64,000 bases of DNA, taken from NCBI GenBank assembly GCA_040753075.1, contig JBFMHA010000007.1:23187-87186 (forward strand), read 5' to 3'. This document shows, in pieces, positions 50,004 to 58,284 of this stretch. Position 1 is the first letter of the stretch, and every line of letters starts with the position of its first letter. Both the position numbers and the translations under genes were made by a program. Origin of the DNA: UBA6814 sp040753075 (GTDB taxonomy: Bacteria > Desulfobacterota > Desulfovibrionia > Desulfovibrionales > Desulfovibrionaceae). The notes beneath the pieces are model-generated. The model had not been told where the DNA came from. It saw only the letters and a program-made list of their open reading frames with translations, and did no database searches.

Positions 50004-52244
50004 CTACTTCTGCTCCATGCGGAAGACTCCGTCCCAGTCCTCGGGCAGTTCGCGGCCGGCGAAGTCGCGGCAGCGGGCGATGAACGCGGCGCAGGGCCCG
50101 TCGCCGGGCCGCAGGGCCTGGAGGCGGGCGAAGGTCTCGGCCGCGGCGTCGAAGCGGCGCATGAAATAGAGCTCCAGTCCCTCCTCGAAGGCCGTGGCGA
50201 AGTCCAGGTCCGCGGCGGCGGCCGCGGCGCGGGGGAGCATGAGTTCGTAGATGTACAGGGGCTCGCGTTTGCCCTTGACCGCCACCCGGTCCAGGCACCG
50301 GGCCAGGACCTCGCCGGACACCGCCTGGTAGGTGGTGGCGGACGCCACGCACCCCACCCCGTAGTGCTTGCACAGCCCTTCCAGCCGGCTGGCCAGGTTC
50401 ACCCCGTCGCCCACCGCGGTGTAGTTCAGGCGAGAGGCCGCGCCGATGTTGCCCACCAGCACGGTGGCCGTGTGCAGGCCGATGCGGATGGCGAAGCCGG
50501 GCAGCCCCCGCGCGCTCCAGTCCGCGCGCAGCCGGTCCATGGCCGCCTGCATGGCCAGGGCCGCGCGGCAGGCCGCGGCCGGGTGGCCCTCCACCTCGGC
50601 CGGGGCGTTCCAGAAGGCCATGACGGAGTCGCCGATGTACTTGTCCACCGTGCCCCCGTGGTCGTGCACGATGGCGCTCATCTCCTCCAGGTATTCGGCC
50701 AGCAGCCCCACCAGGGCCTGGGGGTCCATGGTCTCGGCGATGGAGGTGAACCCGGCGATGTCGCTGAACAGGATGGTCAGCTCCCGCTTCTCCCCGCCCA
50801 GTTCGGCCTCCAGGCCGGAATCCATGAGGCTGCGCACCAGGTTGGCCGGCACGTACTTGCGGAAGGAGCGCAGGCCGGATTTCATGCTCTCGAAGGAGTC
50901 GGCCATCCGCCGGATCTCCCGGAATGGGCTGCGCACGTCCGCGGCGTGGTCCAGGTCGAAGCTCCGGATGCGGCGGGCCTCCTCGGCCAGGGCGGTGAGG
51001 GGTTCGGTGATGCGGCGGCTCATGAGCAGGCCCAGCAGGATGGCCAGCAGGGTGAAGCCCGCGGAAGCGCCCGCCGTGAGCAGGCCGGTCTGGCGCACGT
51101 CGCCCAGGAAGTCGTCCTCCGGGGCCACCACTCCCACCAGCCAGGGCCAGCCGTAGCTGCCGGGAAAGGGCGCGAACATGGCCAGGTGGCGGCGGCCGCC
51201 GGCCTCGAAGGCCAGGGTGGTGCGTTCGGCCAGGGGCAGGGGCTCCCCGGCCCGGGTTCCGCATTCGGCGCGCAGGGCGGCCCAGGCCGCGGCCGGGGCC
51301 GGGTCGGACACGCGGTCCAGGGTGTTGGGCCGGGCGGATTCGCCCTGGCCCTGCATGAGCTGGCCGGTGTCCGGGTAGGCCACCAGTTCGCCAGCGGTGG
51401 TGGCGATGAAGGCCCGGCCGTTCTTGCCGATGCGCAGGTCCTTGAGGAACAGGGAGAGGTCCTTGAGCGCGATGTCCAGGCCGAACGCCCCCAGCAGGCG
51501 GTCGCCGCTGTAGGCCGGCACGGCCGCGGCGATGCCCGGGTCGCCCTCGGCGTTGACCGGGTAGACTCCGGTCCAGGCCAGGCCGCCGGCGGCCTTGGCC
51601 GCCAGGTACCAGGGCTGGGTCCGGGGATCCATGGTCTCCAGGGGATCCTTGACCCGGCGCACCACCGAGCCCCCGGGATCGCGGTGCAGCCACACGGCCT
51701 GCACGCAGGGGGCCAGGAGCCGGGCGGCCCACTGGGCCTGGCCGGCCTGCACCATCTCCTCGGCCCGGACCGCGGCCGCGGCGCAGGACGCCGAGTTGTC
51801 CAGCCGCACCAGGTGTTGGGTGGAGAGCGAGCCGTCGGGCATGCGCTTGACCATGAAGAAGTTGCCGTCCTCGTCGCCCAGGAAGGCGCTGGCCAGGAGA
51901 TGGTTGACCCGCATCTCCTCCAGGTACAGGGAGAGCAGGCTGCTCAACTGGCGGACGCGCTCCCGCTGCTCCAGGGCCCGGGCGTAGTCGATGGAGAAGA
52001 GCGGGGCCTTGGCCGCGGCGGCGTTCAGGCGCAGGAGCCGCTCGGCCTGGCCCAGGTGGGCCAGGGTTTTCTCGAAGGTCTGGTCGCTGGCCTGGGACAT
52101 GAGCCGGTAGGCCATCTCGCGCAGCGACGCGGCGGAGCTGGCGTAGTTCAGGCCGAGCACGGCCAGGCAGGCCAGGGCGATGAGCCCGGCGATGGCCAGG
52201 GGCAGGGTGATGCGCAGGCGCAGGCCGGAACGGAATCTGGGCAT
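50004..52244 (-). CDS. dCache-HAMP class III adenylate/guanylate cyclase
   Basis: A 746-residue membrane cyclase. TM1 (about 12-33), a large periplasmic dCache-like domain (34-385), TM2 (386-408), HAMP (408-460), and a class III cyclase domain (about 465-650). The metal-binding Asps are in 'ILFSDIAGFTSI' (Asp495) and 'KYIGDSVMAFW' (Asp539), and 'RIGLHTATVLVGNIG' is also typical. Lys534 occupies the adenine-selective position in 'VDKYIGD', which favours ATP and cAMP. A ~90-residue C-terminal helical tail follows. It is convergent with the FadR-type gene (9 bases apart) and divergent from the MerR gene. Confidence 0.92.
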   Translation of the reverse strand: MPRFRSGLRLRITLPLAIAGLIALACLAVLGLNYASSAASLREMAYRLMSQASDQTFEKTLAHLGQAERLLRLNAAAAKAPLFSIDYARALEQRERVRQLSSLLSLYLEEMRVNHLLASAFLGDEDGNFFMVKRMPDGSLSTQHLVRLDNSASCAAAAVRAEEMVQAGQAQWAARLLAPCVQAVWLHRDPGGSVVRRVKDPLETMDPRTQPWYLAAKAAGGLAWTGVYPVNAEGDPGIAAAVPAYSGDRLLGAFGLDIALKDLSLFLKDLRIGKNGRAFIATTAGELVAYPDTGQLMQGQGESARPNTLDRVSDPAPAAAWAALRAECGTRAGEPLPLAERTTLAFEAGGRRHLAMFAPFPGSYGWPWLVGVVAPEDDFLGDVRQTGLLTAGASAGFTLLAILLGLLMSRRITEPLTALAEEARRIRSFDLDHAADVRSPFREIRRMADSFESMKSGLRSFRKYVPANLVRSLMDSGLEAELGGEKRELTILFSDIAGFTSIAETMDPQALVGLLAEYLEEMSAIVHDHGGTVDKYIGDSVMAFWNAPAEVEGHPAAACRAALAMQAAMDRLRADWSARGLPGFAIRIGLHTATVLVGNIGAASRLNYTAVGDGVNLASRLEGLCKHYGVGCVASATTYQAVSGEVLARCLDRVAVKGKREPLYIYELMLPRAAAAAADLDFATAFEEGLELYFMRRFDAAAETFARLQALRPGDGPCAAFIARCRDFAGRELPEDWDGVFRMEQK

Positions 52245-52371
52245 GCGGGTCCGTTGTCCTGGGTTCTCCAGTGATGACGCCGCGCTACACTACACCGGCC
52301 GGAGAGGCAGGGCAAGCGATGCGCCGGAAAAGGCGGGAAACCGGTGTTCTGGACAAATTCTAGAAAATTTC

Positions 52372-52400
52372 TCGACACCCGGCAGGCCATGGGCTATATG
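52372..52400 (+). promoter_or_regulatory. Sigma-70-type promoter of the MerR-family gene
   Basis: TCGACA (52372-52377) and TATATG (52395-52400) are separated by exactly 17 bases, matching 5 of 6 and 4 of 6 consensus positions. AT-rich DNA with AAATT/AATTT lies just upstream at 52355-52370. Transcription would begin about 30 bases before the start codon at 52436. Confidence 0.5.
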
Positions 52401-52435
52401 GGTTTTGCGCGGTGATGAACAACTGAGCAACCGGC

Positions 52436-53296
52436 ATGAAGACCCCCCACTACAGCCTGCGCGAGATCGGCCGGATGCTCGGCATTCCGCCGTCCACGGT
52501 GGTCTACTATCGGGACCGCTTCGAGTCCTGCCTGCCCCGGCCGCTGGGCCGGGGGCGCAACCGGCGCTATCCGCAGGAGGCCCTGGCGGTTTTCGGGAGG
52601 ATCCGGGAGATGTTCGAGATGAACCTGAGCGCGGAAGCGGTGGAGCGGGAGCTGGCCTCCCGGGCCAAGGCCCGGGGCCGGGATCCGGAACCCGGGGTGT
52701 CCGGGCCCATGGCCGGGCTCCTGGCCCGGCTGGACAGCCTGCTGGCGGACCAGGCCCTGTACCGGGGAGAGCTTGCCGCCCTGCGCCGGGAGCGGGAGGC
52801 CGAGGCCCGGGCCGCGGCGCGGCGCATCGCCGACCTGGAGGCCGCGGCCGCGGCCCTGCGCGCCGACCGGGAGCGTCTGGAGGCGCGGCTGGCCGAGCTC
52901 ATCCGCCGCTCCAATCCCCTGCGCAGCCGGCCGGGCCGGGATTTCCTGCGCCTGCCCCTGGTGGTCCGCTCCCGGGGCGAGTTCCTGGGGGTGAGCGGCA
53001 AGGCCGGGGCCACCCTGAGCCTGGAGGGGTTCACCGGGCTCATCCAGCGCAACGCCGACGCGCTGCGCGACGTGGACATGGACTGGGAGCAGGCGGGCGA
53101 GGGCTTCGTCCTGGCCGTGCGCGTGACCGACCGGGCCGCGGGCCGGCGGCAGGAGCTGCGCCTGGAGGCGGCCGAGACCACCACCCCCAGCGGCAACCGG
53201 GTGGTGGAGGTGCGCGGCCTCACCCTCGACGGCCGCGAGGCCCCGGAGCCCATGCTCCTCACCCTGTTCCGGCAGATCCGGGACCAGTACCTCTAG
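52436..53296 (+). CDS. MerR-family regulator with coiled coil and novel C-terminal domain
   Basis: A 286-residue regulator. An N-terminal MerR-type helix-turn-helix (about 5-72, 'YSLREIGRMLGIPPSTVVYYRDRF' in type) is followed by a linker, a coiled coil at about 100-158 (Ala/Arg/Glu-rich), and a C-terminal beta-rich domain (165-286) I do not recognise. MerR proteins normally bind a ligand through the C-terminus; no metal-binding Cys are present. Its stop overlaps the convergent methyltransferase gene by 4 bases. Confidence 0.87.
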   Translation: MKTPHYSLREIGRMLGIPPSTVVYYRDRFESCLPRPLGRGRNRRYPQEALAVFGRIREMFEMNLSAEAVERELASRAKARGRDPEPGVSGPMAGLLARLDSLLADQALYRGELAALRREREAEARAAARRIADLEAAAAALRADRERLEARLAELIRRSNPLRSRPGRDFLRLPLVVRSRGEFLGVSGKAGATLSLEGFTGLIQRNADALRDVDMDWEQAGEGFVLAVRVTDRAAGRRQELRLEAAETTTPSGNRVVEVRGLTLDGREAPEPMLLTLFRQIRDQYL

Positions 53297-53910
53297 CTCC
53301 CCGGCTTGCGGTGCGCCCACAGGGTGGGCGCCAGGAACTGGCCGGGCAGTCTGGTTTCCTCGATGGCCCGCACCACGCCGGGCCATTCCGCCGTATAGTC
53401 GTCGCACACCAGCCAGCCGCCGGGCCGGACCTTGGGGTGCCAGTCGGCCAGGTCGGCGCTGACCTCCTCGTACTGGTGCCCGGCGTCCACGAACACCAGG
53501 TCCAGGGACCCGGGCTCGAAGCGCTGGGCCGCATCGCGGGTGCGGCCCCGGAGCACCGTGACCCGGTCCCGCACGCCGAAGGCGTCCAGATTGGCGGCCA
53601 GGGCGGCCAGGTTGGTCCGGACCACCTCCTCCAGGGGCGGCTTGGCCTGGCCCGGGGCCAGCACGGTGTTCACGAAGTGGTCCACGCAGAAGAGCACCCC
53701 GCCCGGGGGCAGGGCGCAGGCGATGGCCACCGCGCTGCGGCCCTGGAAGGTCCCCAGCTCGGCCACCCGCGCGCCCTGCGGCAGGCTCGCCACCAGTTCC
53801 TGCATGGCCAGGGCCTCGGCCACGTCGAAGTATCCGTTGATGCGGGTCCACCGCTTGAGCCCCGGGCAGCGGGGCAGATCCAGAAGCGCAGGGGGGACGG
53901 GTGCGTTCAC
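53293..53910 (-). CDS. Class I SAM-dependent methyltransferase (Methyltransf_24-like)
   Basis: A 205-residue protein with a Rossmann-type SAM site: 'VAELGTFQGRSAVAIA' (motif I), 'DHF', and 'LVFVDAGHQYEEVSADL' in type, the pattern of cephalosporin-hydroxylase/CmcI-like methyltransferases. The substrate is unknown. The start is GTG at 53910, which overlaps the yedK stop by 4 bases (GTGA), indicating translational coupling. The frame is open further upstream only because of GC bias. Confidence 0.82.
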   Translation of the reverse strand: MNAPVPPALLDLPRCPGLKRWTRINGYFDVAEALAMQELVASLPQGARVAELGTFQGRSAVAIACALPPGGVLFCVDHFVNTVLAPGQAKPPLEEVVRTNLAALAANLDAFGVRDRVTVLRGRTRDAAQRFEPGSLDLVFVDAGHQYEEVSADLADWHPKVRPGGWLVCDDYTAEWPGVVRAIEETRLPGQFLAPTLWAHRKPGS

Positions 53911-54581
53911 GGCTCCACCTTGTCCAGGAGCGACGGGTCGTCGTTCCTCGGGTTGTTGACCCGCTTGGACACGGGCCAGGCCTCCATCAGTCCGGCGGGA
54001 AAGGGGGCCAGGAGCGCCTCCAGGTCCGGCCGGGTCGCGGCCGGGTCCAGCCAGGCGGCGTAGGCCGCCGGGGGCAAGATCACCGGCATGCGGTCGTGCA
54101 GCGTCGCCGCCAGGGGGTTGGCCGGGCAGGTCAGGATGGCGAAGGTGTAAAGGGTCGCGCCGGACTGCGGGTCCAGCCAGTGATCCCACAGCCCGGCGAA
54201 GGCCAGGGGTCCGCCGCCCAGCAGCCGAATCCAGTACGGCTGCTTGCCCGTCTCCTGCCGCTTCCATTCGTAGAACCCGGCCGCCGGCGCCAGGCAGCGA
54301 CGGCGCTTGAACGCCGCGCGGAAGGCCGGTTTTTCGGCTGCGGTCTCGGCGCGGGCGTTGACGAGCCGCGCCCCGCCCTTGGCGTCCTTGGCCCAGGAAG
54401 GGACCAGGCCCCAGCGCAGGGAGCGCAGCACCCGCGCGCCGCTGTCCGGGTGCGGCAGCACCGCCGGGGCCTCCTGCGTGGGCGCGATGTTGTACCGCGG
54501 CGCGATCTCGTACGCCGCGTCCAGCCCGAAGTGCTCGGCCAGCACCTGACGGGGGATGTCGAACCCGAACCGTCCGCACAT
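53907..54581 (-). CDS. yedK: SOS response-associated peptidase family protein (YedK/HMCES)
   Basis: A 224-residue SRAP protein that shields abasic sites in single-stranded DNA by forming a thiazolidine link through Cys2. The start 'MCGRFG' exposes Cys2 after Met removal and fixes the start at 54581. 'RYNIAPTQ', 'RWGLVPSWAKD', 'NARAET' and 'RRCLAPAAGFYEWK' are family hallmarks, and the C-terminal active-site His is in 'LHDRMPVIL'. It overlaps the methyltransferase gene. Confidence 0.95.
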   Translation of the reverse strand: MCGRFGFDIPRQVLAEHFGLDAAYEIAPRYNIAPTQEAPAVLPHPDSGARVLRSLRWGLVPSWAKDAKGGARLVNARAETAAEKPAFRAAFKRRRCLAPAAGFYEWKRQETGKQPYWIRLLGGGPLAFAGLWDHWLDPQSGATLYTFAILTCPANPLAATLHDRMPVILPPAAYAAWLDPAATRPDLEALLAPFPAGLMEAWPVSKRVNNPRNDDPSLLDKVEP

Positions 54582-54613
54582 GGGCGGAACATAGGTGAAA
54601 AGCGTTTGCTGGG

Positions 54614-54940
54614 CTACCCCAGGAAGCACCGCGCCCCGGCCACGATCGCCAGGCCCAGGGCGACCACGCCGAAGAAGCTGCCGGAGCGCAGGGCCAGGGC
54701 GAAGCAGGGCAGGGCGGCCCAGAGGAAGAGGTTGCCGGCCGAGAGGTCCAGGCTGCCCGCCGGGGCCAGGATGGACTGGGCGGTGAGCGCCCCGAGCACG
54801 GCCACGGGCACGTAGGACAGCCAGCGGGCCAGCAGGGGGTTCAGCTCCCGCCGGGAGAGCAGCCAGGCCGGGGCCAGGCGCGGGCCGTAGGTCACGGCGG
54901 TCATGCCCAGGATGATGAGGAAGATCGTGCGCTGGTCCAT
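54614..54940 (-). CDS. azlD: AzlD family branched-chain amino acid export subunit
   Basis: A 108-residue membrane protein with three to four helices matching AzlD, the small partner of AzlC. 'ILGMTAVTYGPRLAPAWLL' and 'LSYVPVAVLGALTAQSIL' in type are the family core. It follows azlC after 7 bases and is cotranscribed. Confidence 0.92.
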   Translation of the reverse strand: MDQRTIFLIILGMTAVTYGPRLAPAWLLSRRELNPLLARWLSYVPVAVLGALTAQSILAPAGSLDLSAGNLFLWAALPCFALALRSGSFFGVVALGLAIVAGARCFLG

Positions 54941-54947
54941 GGCTGCC

Positions 54948-55685
54948 TCACTTGGCGCCGCGCGGGGCGGCGGGCTTCTTCATGACGGACTCGGCGGCCA
55001 TGCCCAGGGTGGCGGCCAGGGCGGTGGCCGCCAGCACGCTCCACTGGCCCAGGCCCAGCCGGGGCAGGAGCAGGGCCAGGCCCGCTGCGGAAACGCCCGC
55101 GGCCAGGTGGGGCCGGCCCTTGAGCTGGCCGCAGAGCAGGGCGATGAACATGGCCGGCAGGGCGAAGTCCAGGCCCAGGGGCCGCACGTCGCCGATGAGG
55201 GAGCCGGAGAGCGCGCCCAGCACGCTGCCCGCGACCCAGGCCGCCTGGGCGGTCATGTTCACCCCCAGGGTCGTGGCCAGGTCCCGCTCCCCGCGCTGGA
55301 ACCGGGCCAGGTGCAGGGCGAAGGTCTCGTCGGTCATCTGGAAGCAGAACAGGGCCAGGAGCCGCCGCGGCCAGGACGCCAGGTGCGGGGCCAGGGCCGC
55401 GCTCATGAGCAGGTGGCGCAGGTTCACCACGAAGGTGGTGAGCACCACGGACAGGGCCGGGGCTCCCGCGGCCAGGAGCCCCACCGCGATGAGCTGGCCC
55501 GAGCCCGCGAACACGAACACCGACATGAGTCCCGCGTTCAGCGCCGACATCCCGGACTTCACCGCCAGCACCCCGAAGGCGAACCCCACGGGCACGTACC
55601 CCAGCACGATGGGCAGGGCCAGCCGCACCGACTCGCGCACAACGGCGACCCAGTTGCCGGCCGGCCGCTCCAGCGCCTCTTCCAT
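54948..55685 (-). CDS. azlC: AzlC family branched-chain amino acid exporter
   Basis: A 245-residue membrane protein of the LIV-E family, the large subunit of an amino acid exporter. 'PIVLGYVPVGFAFGVLAVKSG' and 'SVFVFAGSGQLIAVGL' in type are AzlC marks. Of two ATGs, that at 55685 has AGGAGG 7 bases upstream, while the one at 55700 would place the Shine-Dalgarno inside the coding region, so 55685 is chosen. It directly follows the Cys-rich gene. Confidence 0.93.
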   Translation of the reverse strand: MEEALERPAGNWVAVVRESVRLALPIVLGYVPVGFAFGVLAVKSGMSALNAGLMSVFVFAGSGQLIAVGLLAAGAPALSVVLTTFVVNLRHLLMSAALAPHLASWPRRLLALFCFQMTDETFALHLARFQRGERDLATTLGVNMTAQAAWVAGSVLGALSGSLIGDVRPLGLDFALPAMFIALLCGQLKGRPHLAAGVSAAGLALLLPRLGLGQWSVLAATALAATLGMAAESVMKKPAAPRGAK

Positions 55686-55700
55686 GATCGTCCTCCTCAT

Positions 55701-56003
55701 CTATTCCAGTCCGCAGGCCGCGCCGCAGCGCTCCCGGGCCTGGCCGCAGTCCATGCCCCGGCCGGTCGCGGCCTCGATGCAGGCGTCGCAGGGGGACAGG
55801 GGCTGGGCCAGGGGGCGGCATTCGCCGGCGCAGCGTCGCCAGCGCGCCAGAAAGACCTGTTCGGCCCGGTCCGAGTCGGCCAGGCGTCGGGCTTCCCGCC
55901 CGATCCGCACCTGCTCCCAGGGCAGGGCCAGGCCGACGCCGGTCAGGATTCCGAGTCCCAGAACCGCCGCCAGCACCGCCGTCATCGCCGCGCGCCTCGC
56001 CAT
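55701..56003 (-). CDS. Small Cys-rich membrane-anchored or secreted protein
   Basis: A 100-residue protein with an N-terminal hydrophobic helix (about 7-27) and a short domain with seven Cys (58, 62, 72, 75, 86, 93, 97) in C-x3-C, C-x2-C and C-x3-C spacing. This fits a small disulfide-linked or metal-binding exported domain. No family is recognised. It is the first gene of the azlCD operon and abuts the azlC ribosome binding site, so it may be a partner of the exporter. Confidence 0.65.
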   Translation of the reverse strand: MARRAAMTAVLAAVLGLGILTGVGLALPWEQVRIGREARRLADSDRAEQVFLARWRRCAGECRPLAQPLSPCDACIEAATGRGMDCGQARERCGAACGLE

Positions 56004-56062
56004 GGCCGCCTCCCGCGTGTGTTCACGGTCCATCCCCGATATGCGTTGCAGGGGACCAGAAA

Positions 56063-56081
56063 ATCTGTCATGTGTACAGAT
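56063..56081. promoter_or_regulatory. Probable MocR operator between the azl operon and its regulator
   Basis: ATCTGT (56063-56068) and ACAGAT (56076-56081) form an inverted repeat with a 7-base centre. Overlapping it, TGTA and TACA also form a dyad (TGTACAGATACA at 56073-56084). It lies in the 107-base space between the divergent MocR gene and the azl operon, where MocR proteins bind to control the target and themselves. Confidence 0.45.
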
Positions 56082-56110
56082 ACAGTTTGCATGAAAATGG
56101 ACCAATACAG

Positions 56111-57565
56111 ATGAGCAAAGCCCCGGCCCTGTCCGATCCCGAGTCCCTGCGCTTCCATGCAGCCGAGCAGCACATCCTCTCTCGCCTGGCCTCGGGCGAG
56201 TTCCCGCCCGGGGCGCGGCTGCCCTCGCTGCGGGCGGCGAGCCGGGGCCTGTCCGTGTCCATCGCCACGGCCAGCCGGGCCTACCAGGAGCTGGAGCGCA
56301 AGGGCCTCATCGAGGCCCGTCCCCGCTCCGGGTACTTCGTGCGCCGCGGGGTGGGCGGCCTGCCCGAGCCGCGTTCCGCGCCCTCCCGGCCCGCCCCGCC
56401 CATCGCGGTGAACCGCTCGGGCCTCATCGCCGCGTCCCTGTCCGCCCTGGGCGACGCCTCCCTGCTGCCCCTGGGCGTGGTCTGCCCCTCGCCCGGGGTG
56501 CTGCCCGGGCCGCAACTCGCCCGGATCATGGCCGGGGTGCTGCGCCGGGAGGCCGGGCGCGACCTGAACTACACCCCCATCGCCGGGCACATGGAGCTGC
56601 GCCGGCACGTGGCCTTCCTCCGCCAGGCCATCGGCGAGGCCGCGGCCCCGGAGGACGTGGTCATCACCTGCGGGGCCATGGAGGCCCTGTACATCGCCCT
56701 GCGGGTGCTCACCCGGCCGGGCGACGCGGTGGTCATCCCCACTCCGACCTACTACTGCTTCCTGCAACTCCTGGAGACGCTGGGGGTGCGGGCCGTGGAG
56801 GTGCGCTCCCACCCGGGCCGCGGGGTGGACCCCGGGGAGCTGGCCGACGCGCTGGACCGGCACGAGGTGGCGGCCTGCGTGCTGTGCCCCAACTTCAACA
56901 ACCCGGACGGCAGCCTCATGCCCGAGGAGGCCAAGGCCGAGGTGGTGCGGCTCCTGGCCGAGCGCGACATCCCCCTGGTGGAGGACGACGTGTACGGCGA
57001 CCTGCCCTTCGGTCCGGGCCGTCCCGGCACCTGCAAGGCGCACGACGGGAAGGGCCTGGTGCTGTCCTGCTCCTCCTTTTCCAAGACCCTGGCCCCGGGC
57101 TGGCGGGTGGGCTGGATACTGCCCGGCCGGTTCATGGCCGAGGCCCTGCGGATGAAGAGCTCCACCAACGTGAGCACCGCCGCGCCGGTGCAGATGGCCC
57201 TGGCCGAGTACCTGGCCGGCGGCCGGCTCGAGCGGCATTTGAAGACCCTGCGCCAGGTGAACCAGCGCAGCGTGGCGAGCCTTCGCCACTGCCTGTCCGC
57301 GGAGTTCCCGCCCGGCACCCGGGCCAGCGATCCGCAGGGCGGCAGCCACCTCTGGGTGGAGCTCCCCCCGGGCTGCGACGGGGTGGATCTCTTCCTCAAG
57401 GCCCGCGAGGCGGGCATCGGCATCGTGCCGGGCAACGTGTTCAGCACCCGCGACGAGTTCCGCAACTTCATCCGCCTGTCCAGCGGCGGCCTGTGGAACG
57501 AGAAGCTGAGCGACGGGGTGCGGACCCTGGGCCGGCTGGCCGCGGAGGGGGCGGGCTCAGTCTGA
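56111..57565 (+). CDS. MocR/PdxR-type regulator (GntR HTH plus aminotransferase domain)
   Basis: A 484-residue protein. A GntR winged helix-turn-helix (about 15-80) is joined to a fold-type I aminotransferase-like domain (95-480) with PLP Lys325 in 'SSFSKTLAPGWR'. These regulators sense PLP or PLP-amino acid adducts. The ATG at 56111 is chosen over the longer frame to 56072; no Shine-Dalgarno is obvious at either. Being divergent from azlC, it probably senses branched-chain or related amino acids and controls their export. Confidence 0.92.
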   Translation: MSKAPALSDPESLRFHAAEQHILSRLASGEFPPGARLPSLRAASRGLSVSIATASRAYQELERKGLIEARPRSGYFVRRGVGGLPEPRSAPSRPAPPIAVNRSGLIAASLSALGDASLLPLGVVCPSPGVLPGPQLARIMAGVLRREAGRDLNYTPIAGHMELRRHVAFLRQAIGEAAAPEDVVITCGAMEALYIALRVLTRPGDAVVIPTPTYYCFLQLLETLGVRAVEVRSHPGRGVDPGELADALDRHEVAACVLCPNFNNPDGSLMPEEAKAEVVRLLAERDIPLVEDDVYGDLPFGPGRPGTCKAHDGKGLVLSCSSFSKTLAPGWRVGWILPGRFMAEALRMKSSTNVSTAAPVQMALAEYLAGGRLERHLKTLRQVNQRSVASLRHCLSAEFPPGTRASDPQGGSHLWVELPPGCDGVDLFLKAREAGIGIVPGNVFSTRDEFRNFIRLSSGGLWNEKLSDGVRTLGRLAAEGAGSV

Positions 57566-57895
57566 GCCGAGAATGGCGGATACTTCGCGTTCGAGCAGGG
57601 GCAACTCGTTGCGCAGCAGGTCCCAGATGATGGCCGCGTCCATGCCCCAGTACTGGTGGACCAGGCGGTTGCGGAAGTCGGCGATGCTGCGCCAGGGCAC
57701 GGCGGGATGGTCCCGGCGGACCTCCTCCGGGATGCGGGCTGCGGCTTCGCCCATGATTTCCAAGAGCTTCGCCACGGCCAGCAGGGTCCGCTCGTCGGCG
57801 ACGAACCCGGCGTAGTCCAGGCCGCTCGTGAACGCGCGGGCCTTGGCCGCGGCGGCGAGGATGTCCTTCAGGTAGAGGTCAGATCTGCGCGGCAT
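57557..57895 (-). CDS. hepT: HepT-type HEPN toxin ribonuclease
   Basis: A 112-residue HEPN protein. The toxin motif R-x4-H-x-Y is intact: Arg75, His80 and Tyr82 in 'FRNRLVHQYWG'. In characterised HepT the Arg/His form the RNase site and the Tyr is the target of AMPylation by MntA. It overlaps mntA by 17 bases, in the usual antitoxin-then-toxin order on this strand. It also overlaps the end of the convergent MocR gene by 9 bases. Confidence 0.93.
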   Translation of the reverse strand: MPRRSDLYLKDILAAAAKARAFTSGLDYAGFVADERTLLAVAKLLEIMGEAAARIPEEVRRDHPAVPWRSIADFRNRLVHQYWGMDAAIIWDLLRNELPLLEREVSAILGSD

Positions 57896-58178
57896 GGCGG
57901 GGGCCGGCCAGGATCGCGGGGCGCAGTTCCGGGCGCAGGAGATGGGTCTTGACCAGGTCCACCCGGACCCCGAAGAGGTCCTCCAGGAACAGGGCCAGGC
58001 CGGTATAGTCCCGGAACAGGCCGCGCCCTTCCTCGAACTCCACCAGGAAGTCCAGGTCGCTGCCGGGCGACGCCTCGCCCCGGGCATAGGAGCCGAACAG
58101 CGTCAGGCTGCGCGCTCCGTAGCCGCGGATGGCCGCGCGTTCGGCGTGCAGCTTCGCGAGGATGGAGTCCTTGTCCAT
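57879..58178 (-). CDS. mntA: MntA-type minimal nucleotidyltransferase antitoxin
   Basis: A 99-residue nucleotidyltransferase with GSYARGE (29-35) and the metal-binding Asp41/Asp43 in 'SDLDFLVEF'. In the MntA-HepT system it adds AMP residues to the HEPN toxin and so blocks it. The ATG at 58178 is chosen over a longer GC-driven frame. It is divergent from the YprB-like gene. Confidence 0.92.
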   Translation of the reverse strand: MDKDSILAKLHAERAAIRGYGARSLTLFGSYARGEASPGSDLDFLVEFEEGRGLFRDYTGLALFLEDLFGVRVDLVKTHLLRPELRPAILAGPRHAAQI

Positions 58179-58284
58179 GGGAGCGAGACTAGCCCAGGGG
58201 AACGGCCTTGGCAACAGCGCCGGCTTTCCCGCAGCGGCGGCGGGGCCGCTTGCCGCGGGAGCCGGTCTCGGGTAGGCAGCGGCC

